Assembly (NCBI RefSeq): GCF_900634625.1
Contig: NC_041023.1
Coordinates: 27,395,375 to 27,459,374 of the forward strand
Length of the DNA stretch: 64,000 nucleotides
Reading direction: 5' to 3'
From: Parambassis ranga
Taxonomy: Eukaryota; Chordata; Actinopteri; Ambassidae
The translations under genes and the position numbers were made by a program. Below are positions 22,949 through 35,242 of this stretch, one piece after another; positions within the stretch are counted from its first letter, which is position 1, and every line of letters begins with the position of its first letter. The notes beneath the pieces were generated by a model. The model was not told the origin of the DNA and did not search any database. It saw only the letters and a program-made list of their open reading frames with translations.

Positions 22949-24000
22949 CGTGTACCTAACAATTCGGAAGGAGAATACATAATAACAATTAACTGCATAT
23001 GAGTCTGAGTTTTGAGTTTGACAGCGGTAAATAGGAATAAATGCACATCCTGTGTATCTATTGGGTGTACTTTACCTGTTTCTTCAAATGTATTCATGCC
23101 TCAGGTAATCCAGTCCTCCAAAAGTTATTATATTATATATATGTATATGTATGTATATTATTTATACAGGGATAAAGCATACACACAAAACGCTCTTTAA
23201 AGAAAAAAAAAACAAATGCAACGATCAACAAGCATACTCTCATTTCTAAATATTTACCTGTGGAAGAGCAATTATGTATTCACTCCAAAACAAAGTCATT
23301 TTGTTAGGGTCACTATGAACCAACATGAATCTACAGCTTTTTATTTTTTATTTTTTGCAGCAATGAACAGCTGTTCCTACAGCGACAGCAAGTGTGTGAT
23401 TCAGTCCTGAGCCTGGCTAACACACCAAAACATGTAGAGAGTGAAGGAAACGCAGGAGAGCTTTGAAAAAATATGCCCATCTAAAAAAACCCACTAAAAG
23501 AGAGTTTTTATCTCAGGTTGAGTCGTGAATAATGAGGGGAATCACACCTGTCAGGGCATAATCTCTGTGTGTGAAGTGATACCAGGGAGCAAAAATAAGG
23601 AGTAAACTGATTCCAGTCCGTGCGATACATTCAATATCCTTCTGCATCAATCAACATCTGCTCCTCCTCGGCCAGCTGCAGAGCTTTCACCATCTGATTT
23701 CCTGACTTGCGAGTGCTGCATTGATAACCTCACTGCTGCTCATTTCTGTCGACAGCGAGGCCTAAAGATGCCTAATCCCAAACTGGATGCAGGAGACACA
23801 TTACGTTGCATATTGCTCCTGTTCTCCTACGTGTCATTTTAAACCAAACAACATCTCTCAAGTGAGACACTATTTCCTCTCCATTACTGATTGGGACTGG
23901 AAATAATTGCCCTGAAGGACTGAGACCGTTTCTATACAAATGTATCATAGAAACAATATCTGCCCACGTGGGTGTATTTTAGTGCATTTAGTCTTAGTGT

Positions 24001-24050
24001 AGAATTTCCTTAAGGATTAATAAGGTTTTATCTTATCTTATCTTATCTTT
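24001..24050 (+). repeat. LINE 3' tail, Rex1/CR1-like, with (TTATC)n
   Basis: AGAATTTCCTTAAGGATTAA then TAAGGTTTTATC and TTATC units. Rex1/CR1-type fish LINEs end in AATTTCC..GGGATTAATAAAG-like sequence plus a short tandem tail. The insertion appears 5'-truncated within a few hundred bases. Confidence 0.6.
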
Positions 24051-24901
24051 AAAGGATGGTTGGTGGTTGATTTCAGAGGCAGCGGAATGACAGGACAGTA
24101 GTGACTGTCTTATCTCCTCCTCGAGCAGCAGTGCTTACCTTTAGATAAAGGCTAATTGTAAAGGTGTCTTTAGCTCTCTTCTGCCTTTACAGTGTGTGTG
24201 TGAGACAAGAAGCTAATAACTAAGTAACATCTCAATCCCTGAGTTGTATACATATTCATCACTATATACATCTTTACATGGTAATGAGCATGGTATACAA
24301 GAACATACAAGAACAAGTATGTATTACCCATGTACATGTCTGTGTGACTGCTAAAGTACAGCGTTCTGTAGTTTAATTGCGACAGGCAGGAAAGATTTCC
24401 TGTGTGTGGTGCAGCTGTAGCTAAAGGACTAGATATGAATCAGCCTCCTAAGATGAAAACACAACACACTCAGCTATCTAAAATGCAAAAAAAATGGTTT
24501 TGGGAGTTACCTAGAGGCAGGACACAACAGTTTTTGTTAATACTGGGTATTAGGTATATAAGTAAACACCCAGGCACCAGATGGAGCTGTTCCAAATGAA
24601 ACATTGATTTGCTATAGGTCTGATATTTAAGTGAGTTTGAACTTCAGTGACCCCACTGAAGCAGCAGCCAGCTGCCTTGACCTGTTTTGTTTCGTGCCAA
24701 TGGCAGATAGGTTGGACAGCTCACTGCCAGATGGGAGGTCCTGCTTCAGTTCAAGCCTTGCATGGCCTAATTTTTGCATGACCCACTTCATCTCTCCCTC
24801 CTCCAACCCCCCCTCCCCCCTTTCCCCATACTCGTGGGATTAGAATGGAGAGCAGACAGGGGAAAACAGCACAGCCATCCTGATGCTGAGAGGATGCCTA
24901 G

Positions 24902-24936
24902 AGGGGGGCCGATGGGGGGTGGGGGTGGGGGTGGAG
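24902..24936 (+). other. G-quadruplex-prone G-rich tract
   Basis: Four or more runs of 5-6 G separated by 1-4 bases, so the plus strand could form a G-quadruplex. A C-rich tract at 24802..24827 provides a second candidate on the minus strand (the tmem178b sense strand). No function is implied. Confidence 0.7.
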
Positions 24937-25383
24937 GCTTTAGCGGTCTGAATCGGTGCGGTGGGGTAGCCTAACCACTCCTGTGTTCACTGACACCAGC
25001 TGTGTGTTATTTTACACCTCTATCAAGATGAATGAAGCTCATCGATTGCTGCAACATGGCTCATGTGAGCGGGACCTTGGATCTCATGGTGCATGGGTGT
25101 GAGTGTGTATGGGTTGCTGTGAATCTTCACATTGGACTTATACATAGCTGTGAATGTGAAAGGGTAATTACCACATTTTGCCAGATGTTAAAAGTGATGT
25201 ACATCACACACACACATAGCTATATAACACTTTCAAAACTAATGTCTCCAGCCTGATGAGGTATACAGTAACTAAGACAACAGTTCATCCAAATGACAGA
25301 AAACAATATAATTTCCTGTTTCTGCTCTGGAGAATCAATTGGGGAATATCTGGGTAATATATATGTATACATATATATGCTCC

Positions 25384-25502
25384 TTGTTGCTGGATTAGGT
25401 GAAAGTCAGCCTAATGAACCCTTCATTTGTGAGGATGTGCTGAGTAACACCTAATAACAATTAAGGGTACAATTCATAAACTTAAGTAATGTTTAATTAA
25501 TC
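25384..25502 (+). repeat. Direct repeat, left copy
   Basis: About 110 bp starting TTGTTGCTGGATTAGGTGAA recurs at 26305..26413 with few differences (an 11-base indel near AACACCTAA and scattered substitutions). The two copies bracket duplicated block A. They could be remnants of terminal repeats or part of a local duplication. TG..CA ends and a primer-binding site were not seen. Confidence 0.8.
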
Positions 25503-25504
25503 AA

Positions 25505-26049
25505 AATTGCAGTTCAAATCTTCAGCCTCTAGGGGCTGGCTTCAAAAGTAAGTCAATCCATATAAACTTACTTATAATTTTGCGTAATTATGAGCGTAAA
25601 CAGGTGCCAAATCACAGATGGACAACTTGCTTCTGTGACTGTTGCCTGCCTGGAGCTCCACCTCCTTGTCCGTATTTGGAGCTTAGGTGGCCTGTGACAC
25701 TGCTATATTTTTATCTAAACGTAGAAGCCCATTAATTGTTGTTTTAGAGGTGGAAACTACAGTACATTTATGCACAATTCTGGAGTTAACACAGTTAAGA
25801 GAAAGAGAGCGAGAGAGAGCAGGGCAGCAGTATTTGCACCAATGGGTGGGAATTGGGAGGGGGGTGTTATATGTTATTAAGTCGGGTATGATTGTGTTCA
25901 CTTTTTTAAACTATTTTTTTACAGTAAGGTAATAATGACACACAATTGTCTGCATTCAGATGACTCAGCAGCCTATGTGATACACTACACATGTGACATG
26001 TGACATGTCATTTCTTTCAAAATGAGCCCTTGTTGTCACAGCAGGCCTT

Positions 26050-26094
<45 letters not shown>

Positions 26095-26219
26095 CTCCAG
26101 GCAGTCTGTGGTCCCCAGGGTCCACAAAGACAAGCAGCAGCTCTGCGAGGCAGAAGACACACAGGAAGAAGTGGGTGTGATAGAAAAGGTGGGCCGTATT
26201 GAATTAGCCTGTTAGTCAG
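25505..26219 (+). repeat. Duplicated block A (paralogous to 31151..31779)
   Basis: Sequence order and content match block B 5.6 kb to the right, in the same orientation. It begins at CAGCCTCTAGGGGCTGGCTT, passes GACAACTTGCTTC, GCAGCAGTATTTGCA and AAGTCGGGTATGATTGTG, then a (GA)n run and the GAGCTCCAGGCAGTCTGTGG segment. Conservation is uneven: the last ~200 bp is almost identical while the first half is much more diverged. The block contains part of the dispersed CTCTAGGGGCTGGCT repeat. Confidence 0.85.
26051..26092. repeat. (GA)n microsatellite in duplicated block A
   Basis: About 21 GA units; the homologous run in block B (31612..31641) has about 15, so the array length has changed since duplication. 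It creates artificial ERERER reading frames. Confidence 0.95.
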
Positions 26220-26304
26220 ATAAAAATTATATATATTATATGAGCGTACATCAGAAAGACAAAAATGTTTCAGACTGGTCATCCAGTGTAAACATGACCA
26301 CCTG

Positions 26305-26413
26305 TTGTTGCTGGATTAGGTGAAAGTCAGCCTAATGAACCATTTATTTGTGAGGATGTGCTGTGTAACACCTAAGGGTACAATTCATAAACTTAAGTAA
26401 TGCTTAATTAATC
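26305..26413 (+). repeat. Direct repeat, right copy
   Basis: Matches 25384..25502 over its whole length, in the same orientation. Confidence 0.8.
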
Positions 26414-29400
26414 TACGCATGAATCAGTCAATAATATATAATTATATCGGATATATGTTTTCTGACCAGGCCTATCCAACAGAATTTCCTTCTAAAACCT
26501 CATTACAGCTGCCATTATTCATTATCATTACAGTCATATTGCAGAACACTCACCCCACGGAGCGTATTTGAAATGAGCTGAAGGTGTGAATCTATCGCAG
26601 CATGATCCTGTCAATGTTTAGCTGGCCCAGTTCTGCCTTACACATGCCTGTCAGCCCCCACGACTTCAGTAATAAGCAATTAAAGAGAAAACAACCTACA
26701 AAGCTCAGTGGGATTTAATCAGAGCCAGCAGGGTCTGCTTTTCCAGCTCAAATCCAAAGCTTCTGAATACACTAAGAAAACCAACCAGACTGCAGCCAAG
26801 GACTGTCACTGTGCTTCTATTTTGTCAATGAATTAGTAATACAGGATGGAAAGCAGACTGCTCTGTCAAAAGGAATGATGCTCAGCACCTTGCCTGAACT
26901 GCTTTACACTCATACACTTTTTTAACTTGTCCCAGGTCTACGAGAAATAACAATACATAACTTCAGCCAGCTACCAGGTGTACCTACAGTGCATTTTTTA
27001 ATAATAGAACTCTGGTTATTGGTCACATTATTGCTCATTATTGGGCAAACCCAGCCATCTGTCAAAAGGAGTCCTCAATCTTTGATATTAAATTACTAAG
27101 GGTATAGGCCCATGGGATTCCACGGGCCTATAGGGGGTATGCCACATGTCAACTTCAATAATTATAAATATAATCACAAATTACCAAATGAGTAACAATG
27201 TTGTTTTCTTTAAACAGCCCCACAGATCACCACAGAGAGCAGCAAGCCTGGCACTGACTGCAGTGAGCTCTTCTTTGTCACATCCTTATTGTAGCTGAGA
27301 TTAGGCACTAGCGGCGGTACCTCAGCAGAATTTAATTTGGATTAATAGAATGAATGTACGGTGTGACAGTCAGTGGGGACAGTTTGCTCTTCAGCGTTCC
27401 AACCGCAGGAAGCTGGAAGGATTCTAACTGAAAAAAAATCTTCCTTAGCTCAGCTTTAAAGTTTAGTCAATTATTCTCCAGGTGTAGCTGGAATAGCTTC
27501 AATGTTTTGATTTGTGGTCCTTAAGGAGCTGACAGATTAAAAAAAACCTTTGTAAAATATCTGAGGCTCAAGGGACATTTGTCCAATCCTTTGTTGTGAT
27601 TGGCACCTCTGTTACTGTCAGCAAAGTTCCCCACAGAGTCTGCAAGCAACTCAGGCTGATTGTTAACACAGTTGCTATTATCATAGTTTAATTTGCACAG
27701 TGTTTTATTTTTCATCTCAATGTGATTTGACAGGGAAAAAACAAATTACTCATTAAAAGCAACATGTTCCAATAACGTTGGAGGAACAGATATGCTGGTG
27801 AGGTTAAAGATCTGATGGGAAACCTGCTTTTTAACTTCTTGCAAAAAAAATGAGGAATATTTCATTGAGGTACTTTTCATTTGAAGATTTCAAGATGAAA
27901 TGTCAGAGGTAGCCCTCAGGTATTGCTAACCTTTACTATACTGGACACTAATGTCCACAATTTGATATCCATTTACTGTCACAAGCAAAAGACCCTTGCT
28001 GCTGTTGGTGCTCTTTAAGCATTTTTAAGCAATCTTTAAGCTATTTATGATATTTTCCCCTTGAGACAGGTTCGTATGTATGTAAGACAATGGGAAGATT
28101 TTTGGAGCTTGCGTGGTGAGGTGCCGGGGGAGGTGTGAGAGGCAGGGCTGACTCACAGTATTAGTGTCTTTATTCATGCAATTGAACGTTAAACAAGCCT
28201 CCAGTCACTAGGTGGCAGGAGTGCTCAAACTAATCAACAGGCTGCCTGTGCAACCCAGTAGAGTAGAAGAAGTACACAGCCGCACCTGTGTATACAGAGC
28301 CGACGAAGGATGGAGAGATGGAGAGGTTTCTGACAGGAATTAACAGAAACACCAAGGACCACTGACTTAAAGCAACCCTATGGAGGATTTGGGAGAAATT
28401 GCTCGCAGAGTCCCCCTACAGTCTGATGAATGCTATTGTCTTCTACAACTGTGGTGAAAAAAAGTTCTATTTTTAAAATACATTTGACACCTGCAAACGT
28501 GTTCGAAGTTGGAGCTGTGTGCTCAAACATGTCATCAGAACTATCGTCAATTATCTAGCATGTTAGCTTCCAGCTCGCATTCAACTTTACTTACTTATCT
28601 AACAGTACAGGGTAAAGTCACTATCAGTCGGGCATCCTTTCTCATCTTTCGCTCCCTTTTTCTTTCCTTCGTCTCCTCAGACATCACCTTTACTTTCTCA
28701 TTTGAGTGAATGTGTGTGTTTGCTCTGTTTGGACACCATACCTATAGGATGTGAGCATGCTCAGTAGTCTGTCATCCTGTTGTATGTCTCCTGCAGTAAC
28801 AGGTTCATTGCTCCGCTCACTCTGACTGTGTGCTCAGTTTGGTTAACACAAGTTCCAAATGAATGACTGAGTGGATTTAATTTTCTGTTTATTTGCTTTG
28901 TTTCACTCATGACTTTGAGCTTTGCTGCCAACTCCATTTAGGGATGTGCCGTATCCTGTAAAGTAGGAAAGTTTTTAGTCCTTTTTAGGTACAGGTTCCT
29001 ACCACTACCTGAACCCTAAAGCTTCCTAGTGCCAGTGCAGGCTATACAGACGCTCTCGAGCAAAGACGGAGGTGACATTCAATCTATTGTGAGTTGATGA
29101 ACCATCAGAGTGACTGTGGAACTGACAGTTTGAAAGTTGAAAGACTCCATAGTGTTTCTTTATGAATCAATATATAGAATCAACTTGACTGAGACATTTA
29201 GTTATAAGTAACAGCTGATAATAGTCAGTTTTACCCTTTATTTAGTTATGAATAATCCCTGCCTTACAGTATTATGACACAACAGTCAAATGTGCCGGTG
29301 CAAGCCACAGATGTCAAATCTGCATATACGAAATTCATTTCCACGCATTTCTCTTAGCCAGTCTACTGAATGTGTGTCATGCCATGTCTGCACACTGTGA

Positions 29401-31095
29401 GACAGCTGGCGCCCAGGCTAAGACACGGGGCCTACGTCACAGAGCTGACCCACATGCAGACTGCCTACAGTTCATTTTACAGTTTGCACTTTGATAGTGA
29501 AGAGCCTGAGATGCTGGCTTTCTCACACATTACCTACAATGGTTCTGTGATGTAAACACCCAAAAAGTGTAACATTACAGTTCTTAGGAAAACTGATCTC
29601 AACTCCCACTCTGTTAAAAGTCTTACTACTGTTCTCTTACTATAATGTATTAATGTATGTCAGCCAGTGAAAATAAATGAATACAGAGCATTATGAACAA
29701 CTCAAGCTCTTGTTAAGTCGAATATATTGTGTGTACCAGATGCTGTGTTTTACAACACCCTGTGGACTTTTGCCTTGAAGTAGGCTGCATGGAAGGAGGA
29801 GACATAACACTAACCATTATCTAATGATACATAGGTGCTTCAAAAGCCACAAAGTTTCCCCTTATGAGCATTTTGTCGCTCCAAAATCCATCGACTCCTG
29901 TCAATAAAGACTGCCTGTAGTGACGGGATTAAGTGTTTGAGAAACCTTTGATGAACTGTAGTTGTCATAGTTACGTCACAACTATAAAACATCACACATG
30001 TAGCCTCCCAGCCTATCCATGCATCTGCATGTTGTGTAAACCAAGACCTGCTTTCAGAGAGCAGAGCAGCTGTGTTAAAACAGTGGCGTGAAGAGCACAG
30101 AGAGAAGATGGCAGGGTTATTTCACATATTGATGGAATTGATTTTCAGGCTTGAATGGGCAAGTCCAATTATAGTGCCCTTTGGCACGGGGAATCGACAT
30201 CGCATGAGAGAGGGAAAGATGGGAATTTGGAGTAAAAAGTGAATTTGTCAGCGAGAAAGGTTTTGGCCCTGTTTCTAAGATAAGACCAGCTCTGTGTCAT
30301 TTGGCTCAGTTTTGATTGGATTCATCTTCTTTTGATGTTTTTCCACTTATATCCCTCCCTCATATTGTCCCTGCCTTGATTCAAAGCCCCATTTCCAGCA
30401 AAATGTGGAATCAGTATGAAATTTGCATTGCATTTGAATAATGATGACAGCCCCCCCCCCCACATGCTGCTGCGGGCTGCGCTCCCCGTCTCCCTCTCCT
30501 GTCCTTCTGTCTTCCTTGTTTCACTTACTCCTGTCTCCTCTGTCTTTCTTCTCCTCTTTGTGCCCAGTCTATTTGACTTGTAAAATGAGGGACAGGTCTA
30601 GACCAGCCTTGAGTCTCAGCCATGCACTGATATAAAGCCCTGTATTCCCAGCATGCGCCCGTCTGAATACAGCATATCCTTAAGGCTGCTGGCAGTTTTT
30701 TGACACATAGTCACTATCACAGAGCTGACAGTGGTTTTAAACATTTGAATGAGCATATGTTTACGTATTCTTCCTGCCAACATATGTGTGTGTCCTCTGT
30801 GGCCTGAAGCTAATGGCTATTTACAGTGATATTCCTCATACAGGATGATCTAAAGACCAATTATCCACACAGAATCAGGCACCATGCACATTGTCTTCAG
30901 GATCATAAACATAACCCTGATATTATTAGATATGGTGCTTTTTCTGCTTCTGTGAATCGGTCTATTCTAAAGTTTGAAGAGACGATATTATTATGCTGAT
31001 GACGCATATGGCCATTTCTAGACGGGATGCGAGATGGAAACAGGATGCACGTGTGCCTGCTGTCCCACTAATACACACACACTAACGTTTTCCAC
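26414..31095. other. Non-coding stretch, no gene seen
   Basis: No frame with family resemblance, no clear transposon ends. A poly-C run lies at about 30451..30461. Confidence 0.55.
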
Positions 31096-31101
31096 TTAAT
31101 A

Positions 31102-31197
31102 ACCAAGCTGCGACCTCCAAAGCTAAGCTTAAGTGTAGCAAGTGTTAAAAAATTGCAGTTTAACCCGCAGCCTCTAGGGGCTGGCTTTAAAAGTAAT
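31102..31197 (+). repeat. Dispersed repeat, ACCAAGCTGCGACCTCC...CTCTAGGGGCTGGCT type
   Basis: A terminus-like ACCAAGC-GCAACCTC start followed ~60-70 bp later by GCAGCCTCTAGGGGCTGGCT. The same order is seen at 49947..50046 and, for the first half, at 45718..45787. Three dispersed copies define an interspersed family that also forms the left part of duplicated blocks A and B. Confidence 0.65.
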
Positions 31198-31611
31198 CAC
31201 AGCTGGACAACTTGCTTCCATGACCGTTGCCTGTCTGAAGCTCCACCTCTTTGCCTGTATTTGGAGTTTAGGTGGCCTGCCTTATAGTCATACTGTCTAT
31301 GCTATCAGCTTTGTCCAAATGTAGAAGCCTCATACTTGCGGTTTTAGTGGCCGAGGGGCCCCCACAATGAAACTAACGTACAGAGAGAGAGCAGGGCAGC
31401 AGTATTTGCAGAAATTAGTGGGATTTGGAGGGGGTTATATGTTATTAACATAAGTCGGGTATGATTGTGATTGTGAACTTTTTTAACTATTTTTTTTACA
31501 ATAAGGTAATGATCACACGTCTGCATTTAGATGACTCAGCAGCCTATGTGATTTACATTAGTGACATGTCATTTCTTTCAAAATGAGCCCTTGTTGTCAC
31601 AGCAGGCCTTC

Positions 31612-31643
<32 letters not shown>

Positions 31644-31779
31644 CTCCAGGCAGTCTGTGGTCCCCAGGGTCCACAAAGACAAGCAGCAGCTCTGCGAGGC
31701 AGAAGACACACAGGAAGAAGTGGGTGTGACAGAAAAAGGTGGACCGTATTGAATTAGTCACATTAGCCTGTTAGTCAGA
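31151..31779 (+). repeat. Duplicated block B (paralogous to 25505..26219)
   Basis: See block A for shared landmarks. From the GTGACATGTCATTTCTTTCA segment (31561) to the end the two blocks are nearly identical except for GA-repeat length and a few substitutions near the right edge. The earlier portion shows many indels. The pattern suggests either an old duplication followed by gene conversion of one end, or selection on the right ~200 bp. Confidence 0.85.
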
Positions 31780-32150
31780 GGGCTCCAGAGCCAAGTTACA
31801 GTGGAGGAGATTCCTCCTCTGAAACACACTATCTGATCCCATTGTGGTGATGTAAATTATATATGAGAGTCTGGCAAAACTCTAATGCTTTAAAAGGCCT
31901 GTGGGTCATATAAAGCCACATCACCCACCCACGACACTTCAAAATGTCCTCCAAAGGTGTTAAGCTGAACTTGTTTCCCACAAAAATAGATATTCAGTTT
32001 CATACACACACTCAGACACAGACACATCCATCATCTAGGCTTGTCAATTCCTCTTGACCAACTTTTCCCAAACAGGCTCTCCAAGCATTTAATTAACACC
32101 ACCAACCCTGTTACTGCACTTCCATCTGTACAGCCCCTCTGGAAGGATGG

Positions 32151-32214
32151 AGTGTGTGTGTGTGTGTGCGTGTGTGTGTGTGCGTGTGTGTGTGTGTGTG
32201 TGGGGGGGGGGGGG
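32151..32214. repeat. (GT)n microsatellite with terminal G run
   Basis: Interrupted GT units with GC variants, ending in about 12 consecutive G. Confidence 0.95.
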
Positions 32215-32338
32215 TGTTAATTAAATGATATACTTTCTTACACTTCTGGAGCGTGCAGTTTTCATTAATCAACTCACGTTGGCCTCAATTTGTCCCTTTT
32301 ATTTCTCTCTGTGCTGTGTGGAGAGGATGTGATAATTC

Positions 32339-32339
<1 letters not shown>

Positions 32340-32367
<28 letters not shown>
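32340..32367. repeat. (CA)n microsatellite
   Basis: Perfect CA dinucleotide run. Confidence 0.95.
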
Positions 32368-32369
<2 letters not shown>

Positions 32370-32822
32370 GCCATGCAGCTGCAGCGTTACAGGAAGTCAG
32401 GGCTGTCTGGCCCTGTGGACTGCTCTAACAAAACCACAAACTGATAGCATGAAGCTTGTGATAAATTGCATCACTGTAAATGGGCTGAACCTCTTTATCA
32501 TATTTCAAGGACGTGACAGAGCAGTCATGTGATTTACTGTTTGTGTTTATTACAAGAAAATCATTCAAGACTAGAACAACTCACTGTTCTGGATCATTGT
32601 GTGAACAAATAATAGATGCCTGAAAACTCACGCACACAGTGACAGTCACAGGAGCACTAGATATTGGAAAGAGACGCACAATGTATGTGAGCAATTAAGG
32701 AGCTATAGTCAGTAGAAATACTAATTTGCTAGCTTCATGGAAATATAATAATTTACCAGCTTCCAGGAAGCATATGCTCTACCTCTGATTCACTTCTTGT
32801 CACCTGTGAGTCTGTAAATTGT

Positions 32823-32953
32823 CCTCTCTAAGAGCCTCTGCATGTTGATGATAGGGCATCATTTCCTGCATATTAATCGAATGACAGAGGGCCTTTTGTT
32901 CATTAGCACCTTTAGCTTAAGATCGTCTACTTAGTTCAGTCATCCTCCTACAA
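32823..32953 (+). repeat. Segment with a diverged paralogue at 45468..45605
   Basis: Shared landmarks in the same order: CCTCTCTAA, GTTGATGAT/GTGATGAT, CATCATTTCCTGCAT, TAAT-GAAT, GGGCCT-TTGTTCATTA, CTTAGTTCAGT/CTCAGTTCAGT. Identity looks around 70% over ~125 bp. It could be an old interspersed repeat or a duplicated conserved non-coding element. Confidence 0.65.
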
Positions 32954-33090
32954 AGCAATGCAAATGACTTTTACAACCTAAATATTATAGGGACATTTTT
33001 GTCCTTTAGTCACCTGATATTAAAAATATTAAAAAAAAGTATAAAAGTATTACAAAGCTGCATGTGGACATTTAGATTTATTTTTTCTTG

Positions 33091-33095
<5 letters not shown>

Positions 33096-33186
<91 letters not shown>

Positions 33187-33258
33187 TCCAATAGATCCCA
33201 TGATCCCAGGAACAATGTCAGAACTCTCAGTCCAGAACAGTATATATATAAATATACA

Positions 33259-33293
<35 letters not shown>
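33096..33293. repeat. Two (AT)n arrays separated by ~57 bp
   Basis: An array of about 43 TA units (33096..33183), a 57-bp spacer, then a second interrupted array (33241..33293). Such arrays are prone to cruciform extrusion and assembly length error. Confidence 0.95.
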
Positions 33294-33295
<2 letters not shown>

Positions 33296-34308
33296 TAGCC
33301 TATGGGATTCCTAATCAATACTGAATGTGACTGAATTTAAGCTTCAGATGGTGTAAATGTCACTGTGTACAATCCAAAAGGTAGATAAACATCCTGTTTA
33401 TCTTGTTTAGACTTGGCTGCAGGACTGATAGCAGACTAGACTGTGATATTGATCCGTATTTGTGAAAGTGAGGCCCGTGCACCTGCCTGGGCTCAGTCTG
33501 ACGTCAGTGAACTGCAGCTGTGCTTATATGTGCCTGCTTCTCCTCGCCTCCTGTTTGATATTCCCTTCCATGCCTGTTCCAGAGAGCCGCTGACAAAGAG
33601 ATCCACATACGAGGCTAGGCGGAGCACCGCTGCATATCACCTCCTCTATAATTTACCCTGTAGCTCTGTGCCACTTCGGAATAACAAATGAGCAATCAGA
33701 TCTGTGTGGGAGAATCGCAACACAACCATTAACCGACACAACAAATTTTCAGCCTGATCCCACAGACACAGCTGTAGTAGTGGAGGCTCCAATGTTTTCT
33801 TAAATACATCCATTCAGTAATTTCATACATTCATGACACAGAATTAAGGTATTTTAATAATAACGCTTTACAGTACTTTTAAAAACACACTATGAAACAT
33901 ATCATTAAAATTGTAATAACTTTCAAACTGTGGAAAATGATTGGACAGCACTTCATTTCCCAGAATACCTTGCTGTATGCAAGTCTTTAAAATGGTTACA
34001 TTTACCACAACGTACATCAGCCAGTAAATATCGTTTACTTTACCATAACACTATTTCATTTCATTACTTTGAAATATGCTTAATGTTAGTGTCTGTACTT
34101 CCATATTAGTATTCTGTAGAAATGTATTCCACGTCCTGTATTTCCAATTCAACTCACATTTACGCTGGAGATGCAGGTGATGTGCCCCAAATACGTTTTA
34201 AAATAGTAAGCTAAAAATGATAAAACTTTACAAAAGGTCAGTAATAATGCAAATATTATTGTGTTGAGTGTTTTAAGCGCACGTTCGTACCCTGATGTAA
34301 TGTATATG

Positions 34309-34367
34309 CAATTTCCCCATTGTGGGACAAATAAAGGTTTTCTTAATCTTAATCTTAATCTTAATCG
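34309..34367 (+). repeat. LINE 3' tail, Rex1/CR1-like, with (TTAATC)n
   Basis: CAATTTCCCCATTGTGGGAC followed by AAATAAAGG and TTAATC hexamers, the common 3' end structure of fish CR1/Rex1-group LINEs. The 5' part is missing. Confidence 0.65.
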
Positions 34368-35242
34368 TAATTGTAATCATCCCAGTGTCACAAAGATTTG
34401 ATTTTGAATCTGAACCCTTGGAGATCAGTGCAATTAATGAAAATGAAACACGTGTTCTGTAAGTACTAACACCACGAGTAAATACATAGATGACTCATGA
34501 TGCCGAAGACGAAGTCTGAATTCTGACTGACTCACTTTCTGTGTCTGCAGGGTTTACTTCACTGTTCGGACTACTTGCAGTGTTTCAGTATTTCATCATG
34601 TGTGGATTTACATCATGTTTTTGTGCAGTGTGTCAAGCTCTCTCGGTCTCCATACGATTATCTCCTCTGATTTCAAACTAATTCTATAACACTAGCCTAA
34701 ATCATGCGTCTCTCTTCCACTGTTTATGATATAAGTTCAAAAGAAAGAACCCAAATGCAAACGCAAGAAAAAAAAGGTAGCAAAAAGCAACAGAAAGTGA
34801 GCTTTACTAAAAACACAAAAATCCAATGAGAGGTTCGGTAGGTGTTTTTCCCAGTTGACCAAATCCTTTTGAGTCGGAGTTTTAAAGATTTCCATTCACT
34901 CAATAAAGACCTGTCAGAAGGTGAATAACTGAGAGGATACATGGCCTTTTACACTGCTTCCAATGTGCATCCTGTCAGCTTTAACCTTTCTGACGTGTCC
35001 AAACCAAGATTGGCCAGGGTTGCACAACAATGATGGATTATCTGTAAGACACCAATGACTTGACAATTGTAATGACTTGAAAACTGTAGGGGGTTCCTCT
35101 TAGACCCATTGTAAGCGGCACTAATTTATTTACATATAATGTGGCCAAACATCTTGCAGCAATCCTGTCTCCTTTGGTTGGCAACACGCCACACCATGTA
35201 CACAACTCACAGGACTTTGCAGATAAAATTTAACAGATCAAA

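Larger units (their letters stand above)
21651..25383. other. Non-coding stretch with two repeat insertions, no gene
   Basis: Apart from the TIR element at 22389..22948, a LINE tail at 24001..24050 and a G-rich tract at 24902..24936, nothing is recognisable. All frames are short and lack motifs. Confidence 0.6.
31780..35059. other. Non-coding, microsatellite-rich stretch
   Basis: It holds (GT)n plus a G run (32151..32214), (CA)n (32340..32367), long (AT)n arrays (33096..33183 and 33241..33293), a LINE tail (34309..34367), and a segment (32823..32953) with a diverged paralogue at 45468..45605. No coding potential seen; the YIYIYI frames come from the AT arrays. Confidence 0.65.

Noticed and set aside
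26000..26215. 71-codon frame with ERERER, also present in the duplicate at 31561
   Set aside because: The frame is driven by the GA microsatellite. GA length differs between the duplicates and the tails diverge, so protein selection is not supported.
33010..33318. Long YIYIYI frames on both strands
   Set aside because: They are produced entirely by the (AT)n arrays.
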